Below, piece after piece: positions 16,654-26,743 of a stretch of 64,000 nucleotides of DNA (its first letter is position 1; each line of letters starts with the position of its first letter). Source of the DNA: CBDCZI01 sp965224495 (lineage in GTDB: Bacteria; Bacteroidota; Bacteroidia; Cytophagales; JAAEPT01); NCBI GenBank assembly GCA_965224495.1, contig CBDCZI010000025.1, forward strand, positions 62,001 through 126,000, written 5' to 3'. Made by a program: the position numbers and the translations under genes. The notes beneath the pieces were generated by a model. That model was not told the DNA's origin, searched no databases, and worked only from the letters and a program-made list of their open reading frames with translations.

Positions 16654-17931
16654 TTATTTTGTAATCATAGCCATTCCCATATAAGGAACTAACACTTTAG
16701 GAATACGAATACCTTCTTCTGTTTGGTTATTTTCTAAAATTGCCGCCAAAATACGAGGAAGAGCCAAAGCACTACCGTTTAGTGTATGTAAAAAACGAGA
16801 TTTTTTATTCTCATCTTTGTAACGCAATTTCAAACGGTTGGCTTGGTAGGTTTCAAAACTACTCACTGAACTCACTTCTAACCATTGTTTTTGAGCTGCC
16901 GAATAAACCTCAAAATCATAAGTAATAGCCGAAGTAAAGCCGAGGTCACCACCACAAAGATTCAATACACGGTAGGGTAAATCCAACGCTTTTAATAAGC
17001 CAGCGATATAACCTTTCATTTCTGCCAAACTCTCATCTGATTTATCAGGATGCTGAATTTGTACAATTTCTACCTTATCAAACTGATGCAGTCTGTTTAA
17101 TCCCCTGACGTGTGCACCCCAACTTCCTGCTTCACGACGAAAACAAGGAGAGTATGCCGTTACTTTTACAGGTAGTTCACTCTCTTTAAGTATCGTATCT
17201 CTAAAAATATTTGTTACAGGAATCTCTGCTGTAGGAACCAAATAAAGGTCATCTGCCGTAGCATGGTACATTTGTCCTTCTTTATCAGGTAATTGACCTG
17301 TCGCTGTAGCCGAAGCTGCATTGACCAAAATTGGTGGTTGAATTTCTGAATAACCAGCGTCACTTGCTTGATCCAAAAAGAAATTAATTAAAGCACGTTG
17401 TATTTTTGCTCCCGCTTTTTTATAGATGGGAAATCCTGCCCCAGTGATTTTCACACCCAATTCAAAATCTATAATGTCATATTCTTTAATCAATTCCCAA
17501 TGCGGTTTAGCATTGGCAGGTAGCGAGACCTCTACTTTGTGCTCAGCAACAATTTCATTATCTGTTTCTGCAACACCTGCGGGTACAATGTCCTTTGCTA
17601 CATTTGGAATAGAATAAAGTATTTCGTTCAATTCAACTTCAATTCCTTTCAGTTGTTCTTTGATTTGATTGCTTTTTTCACGTAACTCTTTCGAGAGAGT
17701 TTTCGCTTCTTCTGCCTCCTCTTTCTTTCCCTCTTTCATCAACTGACCGATTTTTTTCGCTTGTTGATTTGCTGAAGACAAGGTTTCATCAAGTGAAAAT
17801 TGTGCTTCCTTTCTTGCGTTATCTTTCAAAAGCACCTCGTCAATCGCTTCTTGTGCGTTGCTAAAGTTCTTCTTCAATAAACCCTTAATGACTTCTTCCT
17901 TATTTTCTCTAATTCGTGTAATCTCTAACAT
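16654..17931 (-). CDS. serS: Seryl-tRNA synthetase
   Basis: 425 residues starting MLEITRIRENKE, the usual SerRS beginning. Residues about 1-110 form the tRNA-binding helical arm (KKIGQLMKEGKKEEAEEAK), then the class II catalytic domain with motif 2 (FRREAGSWGAHVRGLNRLHQF) and motif 3 (NGSALALPRILAAILE). It charges tRNA-Ser (and tRNA-Sec where present). The start at 17931 is preferred to an upstream GTG at 17952 because a TAnnTTTG element (TATTTTTG, 17952-17959, minus strand) overlaps that GTG, implying transcription starts downstream of it. Confidence 0.96.
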   Translation of the reverse strand: MLEITRIRENKEEVIKGLLKKNFSNAQEAIDEVLLKDNARKEAQFSLDETLSSANQQAKKIGQLMKEGKKEEAEEAKTLSKELREKSNQIKEQLKGIEVELNEILYSIPNVAKDIVPAGVAETDNEIVAEHKVEVSLPANAKPHWELIKEYDIIDFELGVKITGAGFPIYKKAGAKIQRALINFFLDQASDAGYSEIQPPILVNAASATATGQLPDKEGQMYHATADDLYLVPTAEIPVTNIFRDTILKESELPVKVTAYSPCFRREAGSWGAHVRGLNRLHQFDKVEIVQIQHPDKSDESLAEMKGYIAGLLKALDLPYRVLNLCGGDLGFTSAITYDFEVYSAAQKQWLEVSSVSSFETYQANRLKLRYKDENKKSRFLHTLNGSALALPRILAAILENNQTEEGIRIPKVLVPYMGMAMITK

Positions 17932-18060
17932 ATTATCGGCAGTTAATGACACAAAAATACTATTTTTTATGGCAAGGATAACTGTATTTCCTTTTTAATC
18001 GAGAGAATATGAGTTTCCTCCTTCAAAAGGTCGCATTGCTCAAAAAAGTACAGACACAAA

Positions 18061-18089
18061 AAAGCCCTATCAAATTGAAAGGGCTTTTC
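18061..18089. terminator. Terminator after the polysaccharide deacetylase gene
   Basis: AAAAGCCCT (18061-18069) pairs with AGGGCTTTT (18081-18089); A-run before the stem on the plus strand gives a T-run on the minus strand, 13 bases beyond the 18103 stop. Confidence 0.85.
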
Positions 18090-18102
18090 TGTGAACTAAT
18101 CT

Positions 18103-21100
18103 CTACTTTCTCACAACTTTTATATTCTTGACTTTTTCATCAGCCTGTAGTTGAATAACATATACACCACTATTTAAACTACTTGTATTTATACGCAGTT
18201 GGTTAGTATGTAGGTTGTCTTCAGACAGAAGAACATTTCCTGTCACAGAAAATAATTTCCAAGAAATTGCTGACGATTGGTACAAGTCCAAGTCAATCAC
18301 CAACTCATCGGTAAATGGGTTAGGGTAAACCGTCACCTCTTCGTCTTCCAATTGTATAGCGATACCGCTACACACATCAAATTTCACTTCTATCGTATTT
18401 GCTCCTGTCGGACAGACATTGTTATTTGCCGTCAATTTCAAAGTAACTGTTCCTGCATTTAATTCGTCTTGTGTCGGTGTGTAAGTGGTCGCTAAAGCAT
18501 TTTCATTAGCAAAAATCCCATCTCCACCTGACCATACAGTCGTTCCATTAGACGCTTGACCCGCTAACCACACCGTGTTGGTTTGCTCTTTACAAATCAC
18601 TTGGTTTATTCCTGCATTCACCAAAGGAATACCAGTACCAGTAATCAAGAGTGTGTTTGAGGTAATAGGCGTTGGTACACCACAGTTATCATACACTACC
18701 GTTGCTGATATATTTGTCGCATTGTTTATCACTGTTGTAAAGGTAGCATTACCTACAACTACTGTTGCATTTTTTGTCCACGTAATTGTCGGTGAGTTTA
18801 AGTTATGAGACAAAATCACCTCAACTGTTTCTCCGTTACAAACGATATTATCACCTGTCGCTATCGATACACTTGGTGTAATAGAACTTTCTCTTGTAAT
18901 CGTTATCTCATCTTCTTGAACAGCACAAGCGTTGTTTGTCGTTACTGACCATTTTAAAGTTAACACTTGTCCAGAAACTAATCCCGTAATATCAACCGAA
19001 GTTCCGTTTGAAGTGTTGATTGTTCCTGTTCCTGAAACTTTGCTCCAAGTCCCTGTTCCTCTCGTTGGTGTCAATGCCGTTACCGATGCTGTTGCTTTAC
19101 ACGACTGAACGTCATTTCCAGCACTCACATTTTCAGCACCCAAATCAACTACAACAACTACCGAGGTAATGTCGCTACATCCATTTTGTCCTTTTTTGAT
19201 ATAGTAAGTTCCTGAGGCTATAATTGCATTTGGGTTACTTAGTGTAGTAGTTGCCGTTGCATCTGTCCAATACGTCAACGTCCCTGTTGTATTTGACGCA
19301 TCAGTCGTTACTGAAGTAATGTCTACCGTACTTGGTGAACAAACTGCTGATGGACTCGTTGTCGATAAACTTGGTGTTGCATTAATTGCTACAACTATTT
19401 CTTGTTCCAATGACGAACAAGCATCTTTTGTCGCTTTCACATAATACGTTCCTGATGAAGTGACGCTTTGCCCTATTGGTGTTGTTGCGTTACTTGTCGA
19501 ATAATAAGCTAAAACCGAACCTGTTGTCGAATTAACTACCCCTGTACTCAAGTCAATCGTGTTAGGCGAACATACTGCCGATGGGTTTGTTGTTGCTACT
19601 GTTGGAATCGTTTTTATTGTTGCAACTACTGATTTTATTACTGATTTACAACCGTCTTTTGTTGCTTGTAAATAAGTAGTTCCTGTTGACGAAACCATTG
19701 ATGGAGTAGTTGTCGTTGCTGTCGCATTTGAATAATAACCTAAAACCGCTCCTGAAGTTTCTCCACTTACTGTTGTCGTCAAATCTATTGTCCCACCACA
19801 TTGTGCTGTTGGGTTAACAACTGTAAACGTTGGCAACGCTTTTAGTGTAACTGTTTTTGTTGCTGTGTTTGTACAATTGTTAGCATCCGTTCCTGTTACA
19901 GTATATGTTTTTGTTGCTGTTGGTGTAAATGCCATTCCGTCTGTTACTGCATTATCCCAAGTATAAGAAGTAGCTCCATTTCCTGCTAAGGTTACTGCTT
20001 CTCCTGTACAAATTTCATCTTCTCCTGTTACACTCACTGTTGGCAATGGGTTTACAGTTAATAATGTGCTTCCTGCATTTACAGAACAAAGTTGACCATT
20101 ACTTGTTACATTAATCATATAAACGCCATTTGTATTCACGGTAAAGTTTTTTGTTACTTCTCCTGCTACATTTGGTGTTTCTGTTGTATTTTTTGTTTCT
20201 GCTCCCGTTACTGCAATAGAATAATCGCTCATTCCTGCCACATTATTACTTGCTACATTTACTGTTAAAGTTGTTGTTGAAGTTCCGTCATCGCAAATAG
20301 ATGAAGAAGACAATAAACTTGTTGCCGTAATCGGACAAGAACACTGGGTTTGTAAACCTATAATATCAACTCCTCCATCACAATCGTTAGCATCTGTTAT
20401 ATGAACATCTACTGAGTTTATTTCGTCAATTGCTCCACTGTACCATTTATTTGTCGTTCCGTCTCTTGTAAACGTTACCCCTTGTGCTGTCACTGCTGTC
20501 GATACTAAATCTCCTTGTGTAACTGTTACTACTACTTGGTATTGTGTGGTTGATAAACTCACACCTCCTAATACTGATAAAGGTGTGCTATTACATACCG
20601 TACTTCCTGAAGCAATCACCTTCTCAAAGTTTGTAACCGTAGAAGTTCCGCTTACTGTTCCTACACAGTTATTATTGTCTTTTACACTTACTAAAGTATA
20701 ATCCCCTACATTATTCACACTCACTGTTGCAGATGAACTTGTTGGGTATATTGTTTGGTTACCTGTTGTAGGGTCGTTATAAACAACTTCCCAAGGTTGA
20801 GTTCCCGTTAAAGTAATAGCTAAATTTGTTGAACCACTACTACATATTGTTGCTGTTCCTGTCAATTCAGCTGCTGGTAAGGTATTTACTGTTACCGTAG
20901 TTGTTGCTGTGTTGGTACAAATGTTAGCATCCGTTCCTGTTACTGTATATGTTTTTGTTGCTGTTGGTGTAATTGCTGTTCCGTCTGTTACTGCGTTATC
21001 CCAAGCATAAGTGGTTGCTCCACTTCCTGACAAGGTAACATTTTCACCTGCACAAACTTCAGCCAATGTAGTGTTCGCTACTACTGTTGGTAAAGCGTTT

Positions 21101-24100
21101 ACTGTTACCGTAGTTGTTGCTGTGTTGGTACAAATGTTAGCATCCGTTCCTGTTACTGTATATGTTTTTGTTGCTGTTGGTGTAATTGCTGTTCCGTCTG
21201 TTACTGCGTTATCCCAAGCATAAGTGGTTGCTCCACTTCCTGACAAGGTAACATTTTCACCTGCACAAACTTCAGCCAATGTAGTGTTCGCTACTACTGT
21301 TGGTAAAGCGTTTACTGTTACCGTAGTTGTTGCTGTGTTCGTACAATTGTTAGCATCTGTTCCTGTTACGGTATAGGTTTTTGTTGCTGTTGGTGTAATT
21401 GCTGTTCCGTCTGTTACTGCGTTATCCCAAGCATAAGTGGTTGCTCCACTTCCTGATAAGGTTACGTCTCCTCCTATACAAACTTCAGCCAATGTTGTAT
21501 TTGCTGTTACTGTTGGTAAAGCGTTTACTGTTACCGTAGTTGTTGCTGTATTTACACAGTTGTTAGCACCCGTTCCTGTTACGGTATAGGTTTTTGTTGC
21601 TGTTGGTGTAATTGCTGTCCCATCTGTTACTGCGTTATCCCAAGCATAAGTGTTTGCTCCACTTCCTGATAAGGTTACGTCTCCTCCTATACAAACTTCA
21701 GCCAATGTTGTATTTGCTGTTACTGTTGGTAAAGCGTTTACTGTTACCGTAGTTGTTGCTGTATTTACACAGTTGTTAGCACCCGTTCCTGTTACTGTAT
21801 AGGTTTTTGTTGCTGTTGGTGTAATTGCTGTCCCATCTGTTACTGCGTTATCCCAAGCATAAGTGTTTGCTCCACTTCCTGACAAGGTAACATCTCCTCC
21901 TGCACAAACTTCAGCCAATGTAGTGTTCGCTGTTACCGTTGGTAATGCATTTACTGTTACCGTAGTTGTTGCTGTGTTAGTACAATTGTTAGCATCTGTT
22001 CCTGTTACGGTATAGGTTTTTGTTCCTGTTGGTGTAATTGCTGTTCCGTCTGTTACTGCGTTATCCCAAGCATAAGTGGTTGCTCCACTTCCTGACAAGG
22101 TAACATTTTCACCTGCACAAACTTCAGCCAATGTAGTGTTCGCTGTTACTGTTGGTAAAGCATTTACTGTTACCGTAGTTGTTGCCGTATTTGCACAATT
22201 GTTAGCATCTGTTCCTGTTACAGTATAAGTAGTCGTTGCTATTGGGTTTGTTGCTGTTCCGTCTGTTACAGCATTGTCCCAAGCATAAGTTGTCGCTCCA
22301 CTTCCTGTCAAAGTCACATTACCTCCTAAACAAACCTCCGTCAATGTTGTGTTCGCTGTTACTGTTGGTAAAGCATTTACAGTTACCATATTCGTGTAAG
22401 TTTTCACGATACCATCAACAGTTAAAGTAATTGTTTTTTGTCCTGCTGTTGTGAAAGTAACATTATGAGGACCTTGTCCTGTCATTGCTTGACCTGCGAA
22501 ATCCCAAGCATAAGTTGTACCCGTTGATGATGCGTCAGTAAATGTTACTGGGTTACCTAAACAAACAGCAGTTTCATTTACTGTAAAATCAACCGTTGAT
22601 GAAGCGTCTGCTTGCACCAAAATATAGTTCATCGTACAAATATCAAAATATTGTGAGCTGACATAAAAACGAATAATTTGGTCACCTGCATCTAAATGAA
22701 AGTTTGCTGTAGTAATCGTTTGCCAATTATCCCACCCTCCTGTCGAGTTAACTATTTTTTCTGTTGAGATATTCGCTCCTAAATTATCTTGAATAATGAA
22801 TTTACCCGTCGATTCATTTGAAGTTACACGAGCCTCCATTTTATATGTCCCTGCGGTTTGTACCGTAACCGAATACTCCAACCAATCACCTGCATTGTTG
22901 TACCCAATCGCATAAGTTGAAGCGGCATCATTACAAAGTCCAACATCCACTTGGTCATTTCTAATGGTACTGTTTGACTGATTAGCTACTTCATTGTCAT
23001 GGTAAGCTACTTCTGCTCCTCCTGTATCGTATTTCCAGTTTTCAATAATCCCTGGTATCGCATGACGAGTTCCTCCATAAGGGTCTTGAGGCGGAACAGT
23101 AACTGTTACTGCTACCGTTTGTGAAGTTTCTGTATTTGTTCCGTTTGCAACCACTACATAATAGTTACCCGCATCACTTGCTGTCACACTACTTATTGTT
23201 AATGAATTTCCTGTATTTGTAATTACGTTTCCGTCTTTGTACCAAGTATAAGTCAATGTACCTTGACCAGAAACCACCAAACTTAAAGACAAAGCATCTC
23301 CTTCTAAAAGCGTTGCGTTTGTCGCCGTCAACTCGTTGTCAATACAAACCGTTGTACAAGGTTGTGAAGTTGTCGTGATATTTACTGCTCCTTCGTGAGG
23401 GTAAATATTTGTACTTAATGTTGTTCCATCTAAAGTAAATGTTTTTGTTACACCTCCTTGTTTTACGATAATACCTGCCAATGTTCCCATTTGAGCGATA
23501 TCAACGTTTAAAGTAATTGGAGATTTGAAATTTAAAGGAGCTAAATAAGCAGCAACATCAAAAGAAGGAGTATTCCAACTTACATCAATTTTATTATCCG
23601 CTGACACATACGCTGCCGTAGGTGTGTATTTCAATTTTTGCATTTGGTAAGTCAATATTTCTGAAACTGTACCAACAAATAATTCTCCTGAAATCATTTT
23701 TGATTGCACAAAGTTCAAATGGCTTCGGTAATCAGCTACTCCAATTCGTCCCCAACCAGAAGTACCTACATTGTGTGTTTCTCTATTTACCCAAACGCCA
23801 TTATCTATCGCATATTGAGCCCATTGATCCAATTCAATCGCCACTACATCTGAACCTGTTTTTAGTGTCTTAACCATTACTGCCGTTCTGAAAAAACCAT
23901 CCGCATCAGGAGCAATAGTCGCTTGATCATACGAATCGTAACCTTGTGTTGGGTAATACTCATTAATATGAGAAGTCCAACCCGTACGAGAACCGATATA
24001 TCCCAAAGCTTTTAAATGGTCATTGGCAGCATTTGTAAATCTATCGTAAGGAAAAATGTAAAATTGTGGTTTGTGTCCTGTAAGTTGTTCTAAAAATTTG

Positions 24101-24540
24101 GTACACGAATCTATTTGTAAAGCAAATTCTGCAGAAGTAGGTTGTTCTCCCCAGCCATCTCCAACAGCCATATCACAAGGGCTCCAACCTGCATTACCAA
24201 CCGCACACAAATGAGAGTGGGAGTGAGCAATCAATTCATGCCCATGTAAAGGCATCATGACATTTTTGGCATATTCCATCGGCCCGTTATGTCCATTGAC
24301 ATTGACATAAGTCCTTTGTTGTCCAGGCCCTGATTCAGCACCTATCGTAAATTTAATTCCTCTATTACTTGCTATAGTATCCGCATATTTCCAGATACCA
24401 TCAACACCAACATCACCATAATCATCATGGATAATATTATAAGCACCCTGTGCATTATCCTTCCATGTCGCAATGGATGAAGTTTGTGCATAAAGGCTTG
24501 ACGTCACAAATCCGATTAATACAAGTATAATTTTTTTCAT
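18103..24540 (-). CDS. Giant secreted polysaccharide deacetylase with CBM, PKD/Ig repeats and T9SS sorting domain
   Basis: 2145 residues. Signal peptide 1-18; residues about 25-310 are a NodB-like polysaccharide deacetylase domain, with the metal-binding pattern IIHDDYGD and HGHELIAHSHSH. Then a poorly typed beta domain, an Ig-like domain (about 400-480, YTWYKDGNVI), a CBM6-like carbohydrate-binding domain (about 495-640, AGDWLEYSVTV), a PKD domain (about 645-717), seven near-identical 71-residue repeats (about 720-1216), further Ig/PKD-like units each with a Cys pair, and a C-terminal T9SS domain (VTVYPNPFTDELVIDL ... VKNIKVVRK). Expected role: a surface-anchored or released enzyme removing acetyl groups from an extracellular polysaccharide such as chitin, with the repeats as a stalk. 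The substrate cannot be read from sequence. Confidence 0.88.
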   Translation of the reverse strand: MKKIILVLIGFVTSSLYAQTSSIATWKDNAQGAYNIIHDDYGDVGVDGIWKYADTIASNRGIKFTIGAESGPGQQRTYVNVNGHNGPMEYAKNVMMPLHGHELIAHSHSHLCAVGNAGWSPCDMAVGDGWGEQPTSAEFALQIDSCTKFLEQLTGHKPQFYIFPYDRFTNAANDHLKALGYIGSRTGWTSHINEYYPTQGYDSYDQATIAPDADGFFRTAVMVKTLKTGSDVVAIELDQWAQYAIDNGVWVNRETHNVGTSGWGRIGVADYRSHLNFVQSKMISGELFVGTVSEILTYQMQKLKYTPTAAYVSADNKIDVSWNTPSFDVAAYLAPLNFKSPITLNVDIAQMGTLAGIIVKQGGVTKTFTLDGTTLSTNIYPHEGAVNITTTSQPCTTVCIDNELTATNATLLEGDALSLSLVVSGQGTLTYTWYKDGNVITNTGNSLTISSVTASDAGNYYVVVANGTNTETSQTVAVTVTVPPQDPYGGTRHAIPGIIENWKYDTGGAEVAYHDNEVANQSNSTIRNDQVDVGLCNDAASTYAIGYNNAGDWLEYSVTVQTAGTYKMEARVTSNESTGKFIIQDNLGANISTEKIVNSTGGWDNWQTITTANFHLDAGDQIIRFYVSSQYFDICTMNYILVQADASSTVDFTVNETAVCLGNPVTFTDASSTGTTYAWDFAGQAMTGQGPHNVTFTTAGQKTITLTVDGIVKTYTNMVTVNALPTVTANTTLTEVCLGGNVTLTGSGATTYAWDNAVTDGTATNPIATTTYTVTGTDANNCANTATTTVTVNALPTVTANTTLAEVCAGENVTLSGSGATTYAWDNAVTDGTAITPTGTKTYTVTGTDANNCTNTATTTVTVNALPTVTANTTLAEVCAGGDVTLSGSGANTYAWDNAVTDGTAITPTATKTYTVTGTGANNCVNTATTTVTVNALPTVTANTTLAEVCIGGDVTLSGSGANTYAWDNAVTDGTAITPTATKTYTVTGTGANNCVNTATTTVTVNALPTVTANTTLAEVCIGGDVTLSGSGATTYAWDNAVTDGTAITPTATKTYTVTGTDANNCTNTATTTVTVNALPTVVANTTLAEVCAGENVTLSGSGATTYAWDNAVTDGTAITPTATKTYTVTGTDANICTNTATTTVTVNALPTVVANTTLAEVCAGENVTLSGSGATTYAWDNAVTDGTAITPTATKTYTVTGTDANICTNTATTTVTVNTLPAAELTGTATICSSGSTNLAITLTGTQPWEVVYNDPTTGNQTIYPTSSSATVSVNNVGDYTLVSVKDNNNCVGTVSGTSTVTNFEKVIASGSTVCNSTPLSVLGGVSLSTTQYQVVVTVTQGDLVSTAVTAQGVTFTRDGTTNKWYSGAIDEINSVDVHITDANDCDGGVDIIGLQTQCSCPITATSLLSSSSICDDGTSTTTLTVNVASNNVAGMSDYSIAVTGAETKNTTETPNVAGEVTKNFTVNTNGVYMINVTSNGQLCSVNAGSTLLTVNPLPTVSVTGEDEICTGEAVTLAGNGATSYTWDNAVTDGMAFTPTATKTYTVTGTDANNCTNTATKTVTLKALPTFTVVNPTAQCGGTIDLTTTVSGETSGAVLGYYSNATATTTTPSMVSSTGTTYLQATKDGCKSVIKSVVATIKTIPTVATTNPSAVCSPNTIDLSTGVVNSTTGSVLAYYSTSNATTPIGQSVTSSGTYYVKATKDACSSLEQEIVVAINATPSLSTTSPSAVCSPSTVDITSVTTDASNTTGTLTYWTDATATTTLSNPNAIIASGTYYIKKGQNGCSDITSVVVVVDLGAENVSAGNDVQSCKATASVTALTPTRGTGTWSKVSGTGTINTSNGTSVDITGLVSGQVLTLKWSVTTNNACAVQEDEITITRESSITPSVSIATGDNIVCNGETVEVILSHNLNSPTITWTKNATVVVGNATFTTVINNATNISATVVYDNCGVPTPITSNTLLITGTGIPLVNAGINQVICKEQTNTVWLAGQASNGTTVWSGGDGIFANENALATTYTPTQDELNAGTVTLKLTANNNVCPTGANTIEVKFDVCSGIAIQLEDEEVTVYPNPFTDELVIDLDLYQSSAISWKLFSVTGNVLLSEDNLHTNQLRINTSSLNSGVYVIQLQADEKVKNIKVVRK
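20893..22383 (-). repeat. Seven tandem 213-bp coding repeats
   Basis: Seven 71-codon units, each from TVNALPTV to TATTTV, lie head to tail without spacers (7 x 213 = 1491 bases). They encode Ig-like domains with a VC...NNC-type cysteine pair. The two units nearest the C-terminus appear identical over all 213 bases by eye, others differ by a few bases (A/I before GG, G/D, T/N changes), indicating recent expansion or gene conversion. Confidence 0.92.
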
Positions 24541-24663
24541 AAAACAACTAATTCAACTTACAATCCTAAAATACGAATTTTAAACAAAACAACACGTGTT
24601 ATAAGTCACCTAATACAAAAAACATTGTCTTTTTATGATAAAAATAAGTAAAAACACCTACAA

Positions 24664-24700
24664 AAAAAGGGTCAGCGAAATAAATTCACTGACCCTTTGT
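24664..24700 (-). terminator. Terminator of rho
   Basis: AAAAGGGTCAG...GAA pairs with TTC..CTGACCCTTTG across a 5-base loop (one mismatch), with T-run in the minus direction, about 30 bases after the rho stop. Confidence 0.8.
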
Positions 24701-24730
24701 TTTTATTATAAACAACTAGTAAAAAGAATG

Positions 24731-26446
24731 TTACCCATTCATTGCTGCTAAAAATTCATCATTGTCTTTTGTTCCTTTCATTCTTGAAAGCAAAAATTCC
24801 ATTGCCTCTATAGAGTTCATATCTGATATGAATTTTCTCAATATCCAGATACGTTGCAACTCTTCTTTCCCCATCAACAAGTCTTCACGACGTGTTCCAG
24901 ATGCAGGAATATCAATAGCAGGGAAAATACGTCTGTTTGCTAATTTTCTATCAAGAACAAGCTCCATGTTACCCGTACCTTTAAATTCTTCAAAGATAAC
25001 TTCGTCCATTTTAGAACCAGTTTCCACTAATGCAGTAGCAATCATAGTTAAAGAACCACCGTTCTCTACATTTCTTGCCGCTCCAAAGAAACGTTTTGGT
25101 TTATGTAATGCGTTTGCATCCACACCACCCGAAAGTATTTTTCCAGACGATGGAGCAACCGTATTGTAAGCACGAGCCAAACGAGTAATAGAATCTAAAA
25201 GAACCACTACATCATGACCACATTCTACCATTCTTTTTGCTTTTTCAAGTACCATGTTTGATACTTTCACGTGATGCTCAGCTGTCTCATCAAAAGTAGA
25301 AGCAATCACTTCTGCATTTACACTTCTTGCAACATCTGTTACCTCCTCAGGACGCTCATCAACCAAAAGGATGATTAAATAACACTCAGGATGATTTTTC
25401 GCAATTGCATTTGCAACCTCTTTCAATAGCACAGTTTTACCTGTCTTTGGTTGAGCCACAATCATTCCACGTTGTCCTTTACCTATTGGAGCAAACAAAT
25501 CCATTACTCTTGTTGAGTACGAATCAGATTTTGCCGATAAGTTCAATTTATCTTTCGGGAAAATTGGTGTTAAATATTGAAAAGGAACTCTATCTCTAAT
25601 TTGCTCCGTTGTCAACCCGTTTACACGGTCAACTTTCAATAAAGCAAAATATTTTTCTCCTTCTTTTGGTGGTCTAATCGCACCTTTTACAGTATCTCCT
25701 GTCTTCAAAGCAAACAATTTGATTTGCGAAGGTGACACATAAATATCATCAGGACTTGAAAGGTAATTGTAATCTGCAGAACGCAAAAAACCATACCCTT
25801 CTTGCATAATTTCCAACACACCCGTGTTTTCTATCATCCCTTCAAACTCTTTTACAGCCGAAGGTTGTTTTGTATATTCTCCTCTATTCCCTTTTTCAGG
25901 TTTATCGTTACGACTTCTTGGATTACGTTCCGCTCTTTCAGGACGCTCAGGACGAGGTTTTCTTTCCACACGTTCTGTTTTTTCTACAGTTTCCGTGTCA
26001 TCCGAAGCCTCCGTTTTTTCCACTTTTTCAGGACGTTCTGTACGCTCTGTTCTTGCAGGACGTTCAGCACGAGGCTTTCTTTCCTCTCTTGGTCTTGGAT
26101 TTGGTTTTCTACGAGGCTCTGCTTTTTCTACAGGCGTCGTTTCTTCTTTCTCCGAAGCCTTCACGTTTTCACGTGTGATTTTCACCTTTCTGCGTGGTTT
26201 AACCACACGCTCTTCGATAGGCTCAACCACTGTTGGGTCAATCTCTACCTCTTTCTCTTCTGCTTTTTCTGCCTTAAAAGCTGGAACGGTTTTTTTTACA
26301 ATACTTGGATCAATTGCTTGTTCGTCAAGTATTTTGTAAACTAATTCCTGTTTTGGAAGTTTTTTAAACTTTTTAAGCGCTAGGCTATCTGCAATTTCTT
26401 TGAGCTCAGATAATAATTTAAGCTCTAATTCGTCTTTACTGTACAT
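24731..26446 (-). CDS. rho: Transcription termination factor Rho
   Basis: 571 residues. An N-terminal Rho_N helical domain (1-45) is followed by a long low-complexity segment rich in K, R, E and P (about 60-190) that is typical of Bacteroidota Rho, then the cold-shock RNA-binding domain (about 195-275), and the hexameric RecA-like ATPase with Walker A (QPKTGKTVLL) and Walker B (DVVVLLDSITRLARAYN) and the Q/R loops. It unwinds RNA-DNA hybrids to end transcription. The promoter is at 26553-26583, leaving a leader of about 100 bases with a stable hairpin at 26512-26529; Rho is autoregulated in other bacteria, and a leader hairpin would fit, though that is inference. Confidence 0.97.
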   Translation of the reverse strand: MYSKDELELKLLSELKEIADSLALKKFKKLPKQELVYKILDEQAIDPSIVKKTVPAFKAEKAEEKEVEIDPTVVEPIEERVVKPRRKVKITRENVKASEKEETTPVEKAEPRRKPNPRPREERKPRAERPARTERTERPEKVEKTEASDDTETVEKTERVERKPRPERPERAERNPRSRNDKPEKGNRGEYTKQPSAVKEFEGMIENTGVLEIMQEGYGFLRSADYNYLSSPDDIYVSPSQIKLFALKTGDTVKGAIRPPKEGEKYFALLKVDRVNGLTTEQIRDRVPFQYLTPIFPKDKLNLSAKSDSYSTRVMDLFAPIGKGQRGMIVAQPKTGKTVLLKEVANAIAKNHPECYLIILLVDERPEEVTDVARSVNAEVIASTFDETAEHHVKVSNMVLEKAKRMVECGHDVVVLLDSITRLARAYNTVAPSSGKILSGGVDANALHKPKRFFGAARNVENGGSLTMIATALVETGSKMDEVIFEEFKGTGNMELVLDRKLANRRIFPAIDIPASGTRREDLLMGKEELQRIWILRKFISDMNSIEAMEFLLSRMKGTKDNDEFLAAMNG

Positions 26447-26511
26447 AAAAAATCAATGATTTTGATTTGATTTCGATTTCTGAAATGTTTTTGATTATTC
26501 TCAAGTGGGCG

Positions 26512-26529
26512 ACACTCAGGGCTGAGTGT
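26512..26529 (-). promoter_or_regulatory. Hairpin in rho leader
   Basis: ACACTCAG-gg-CTGAGTGT: a perfect 8-bp stem with a 2-base centre, in the untranslated leader of rho, 66 bases before the start codon. No T-run follows, so it is not a normal terminator. Confidence 0.5.
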
Positions 26530-26552
26530 GCGTTTTCTCCCTTCTTGCTACG

Positions 26553-26583
26553 CAAACATAACTTAAGATTTTGTTATTTACAA
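26553..26583 (-). promoter_or_regulatory. Promoter of rho
   Basis: On the minus strand: TTG (26581-26583), 20 bases, TATGTTTG (26553-26560), matching the Bacteroidota TTG/TAnnTTTG consensus. Confidence 0.6.
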
Positions 26584-26743
26584 CTTTATTGCAATAAAAT
26601 GACTAAAAACAGCTTTTGAAGACTTAAAACCAATCATTTGGAGCATCCCCTTTGCCTTGAACTGTAAACTCTCCTTTTTATCAAAAATACCGATAGACAG
26701 TTTGTTCAGTGATAAAACACACAGCGGGGCGGGCTTTCACCTA

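Noticed and set aside
20893..22383. Regular repeats that could be taken for a CRISPR-like array
   Set aside because: The 213-bp units are coding, in frame, without spacers, and part of the deacetylase gene.
25802..26344. Long plus-strand frames opposite the rho N-terminal extension
   Set aside because: They arise from the repetitive K/R/E/P codons of rho on the other strand; no start context or protein signature.
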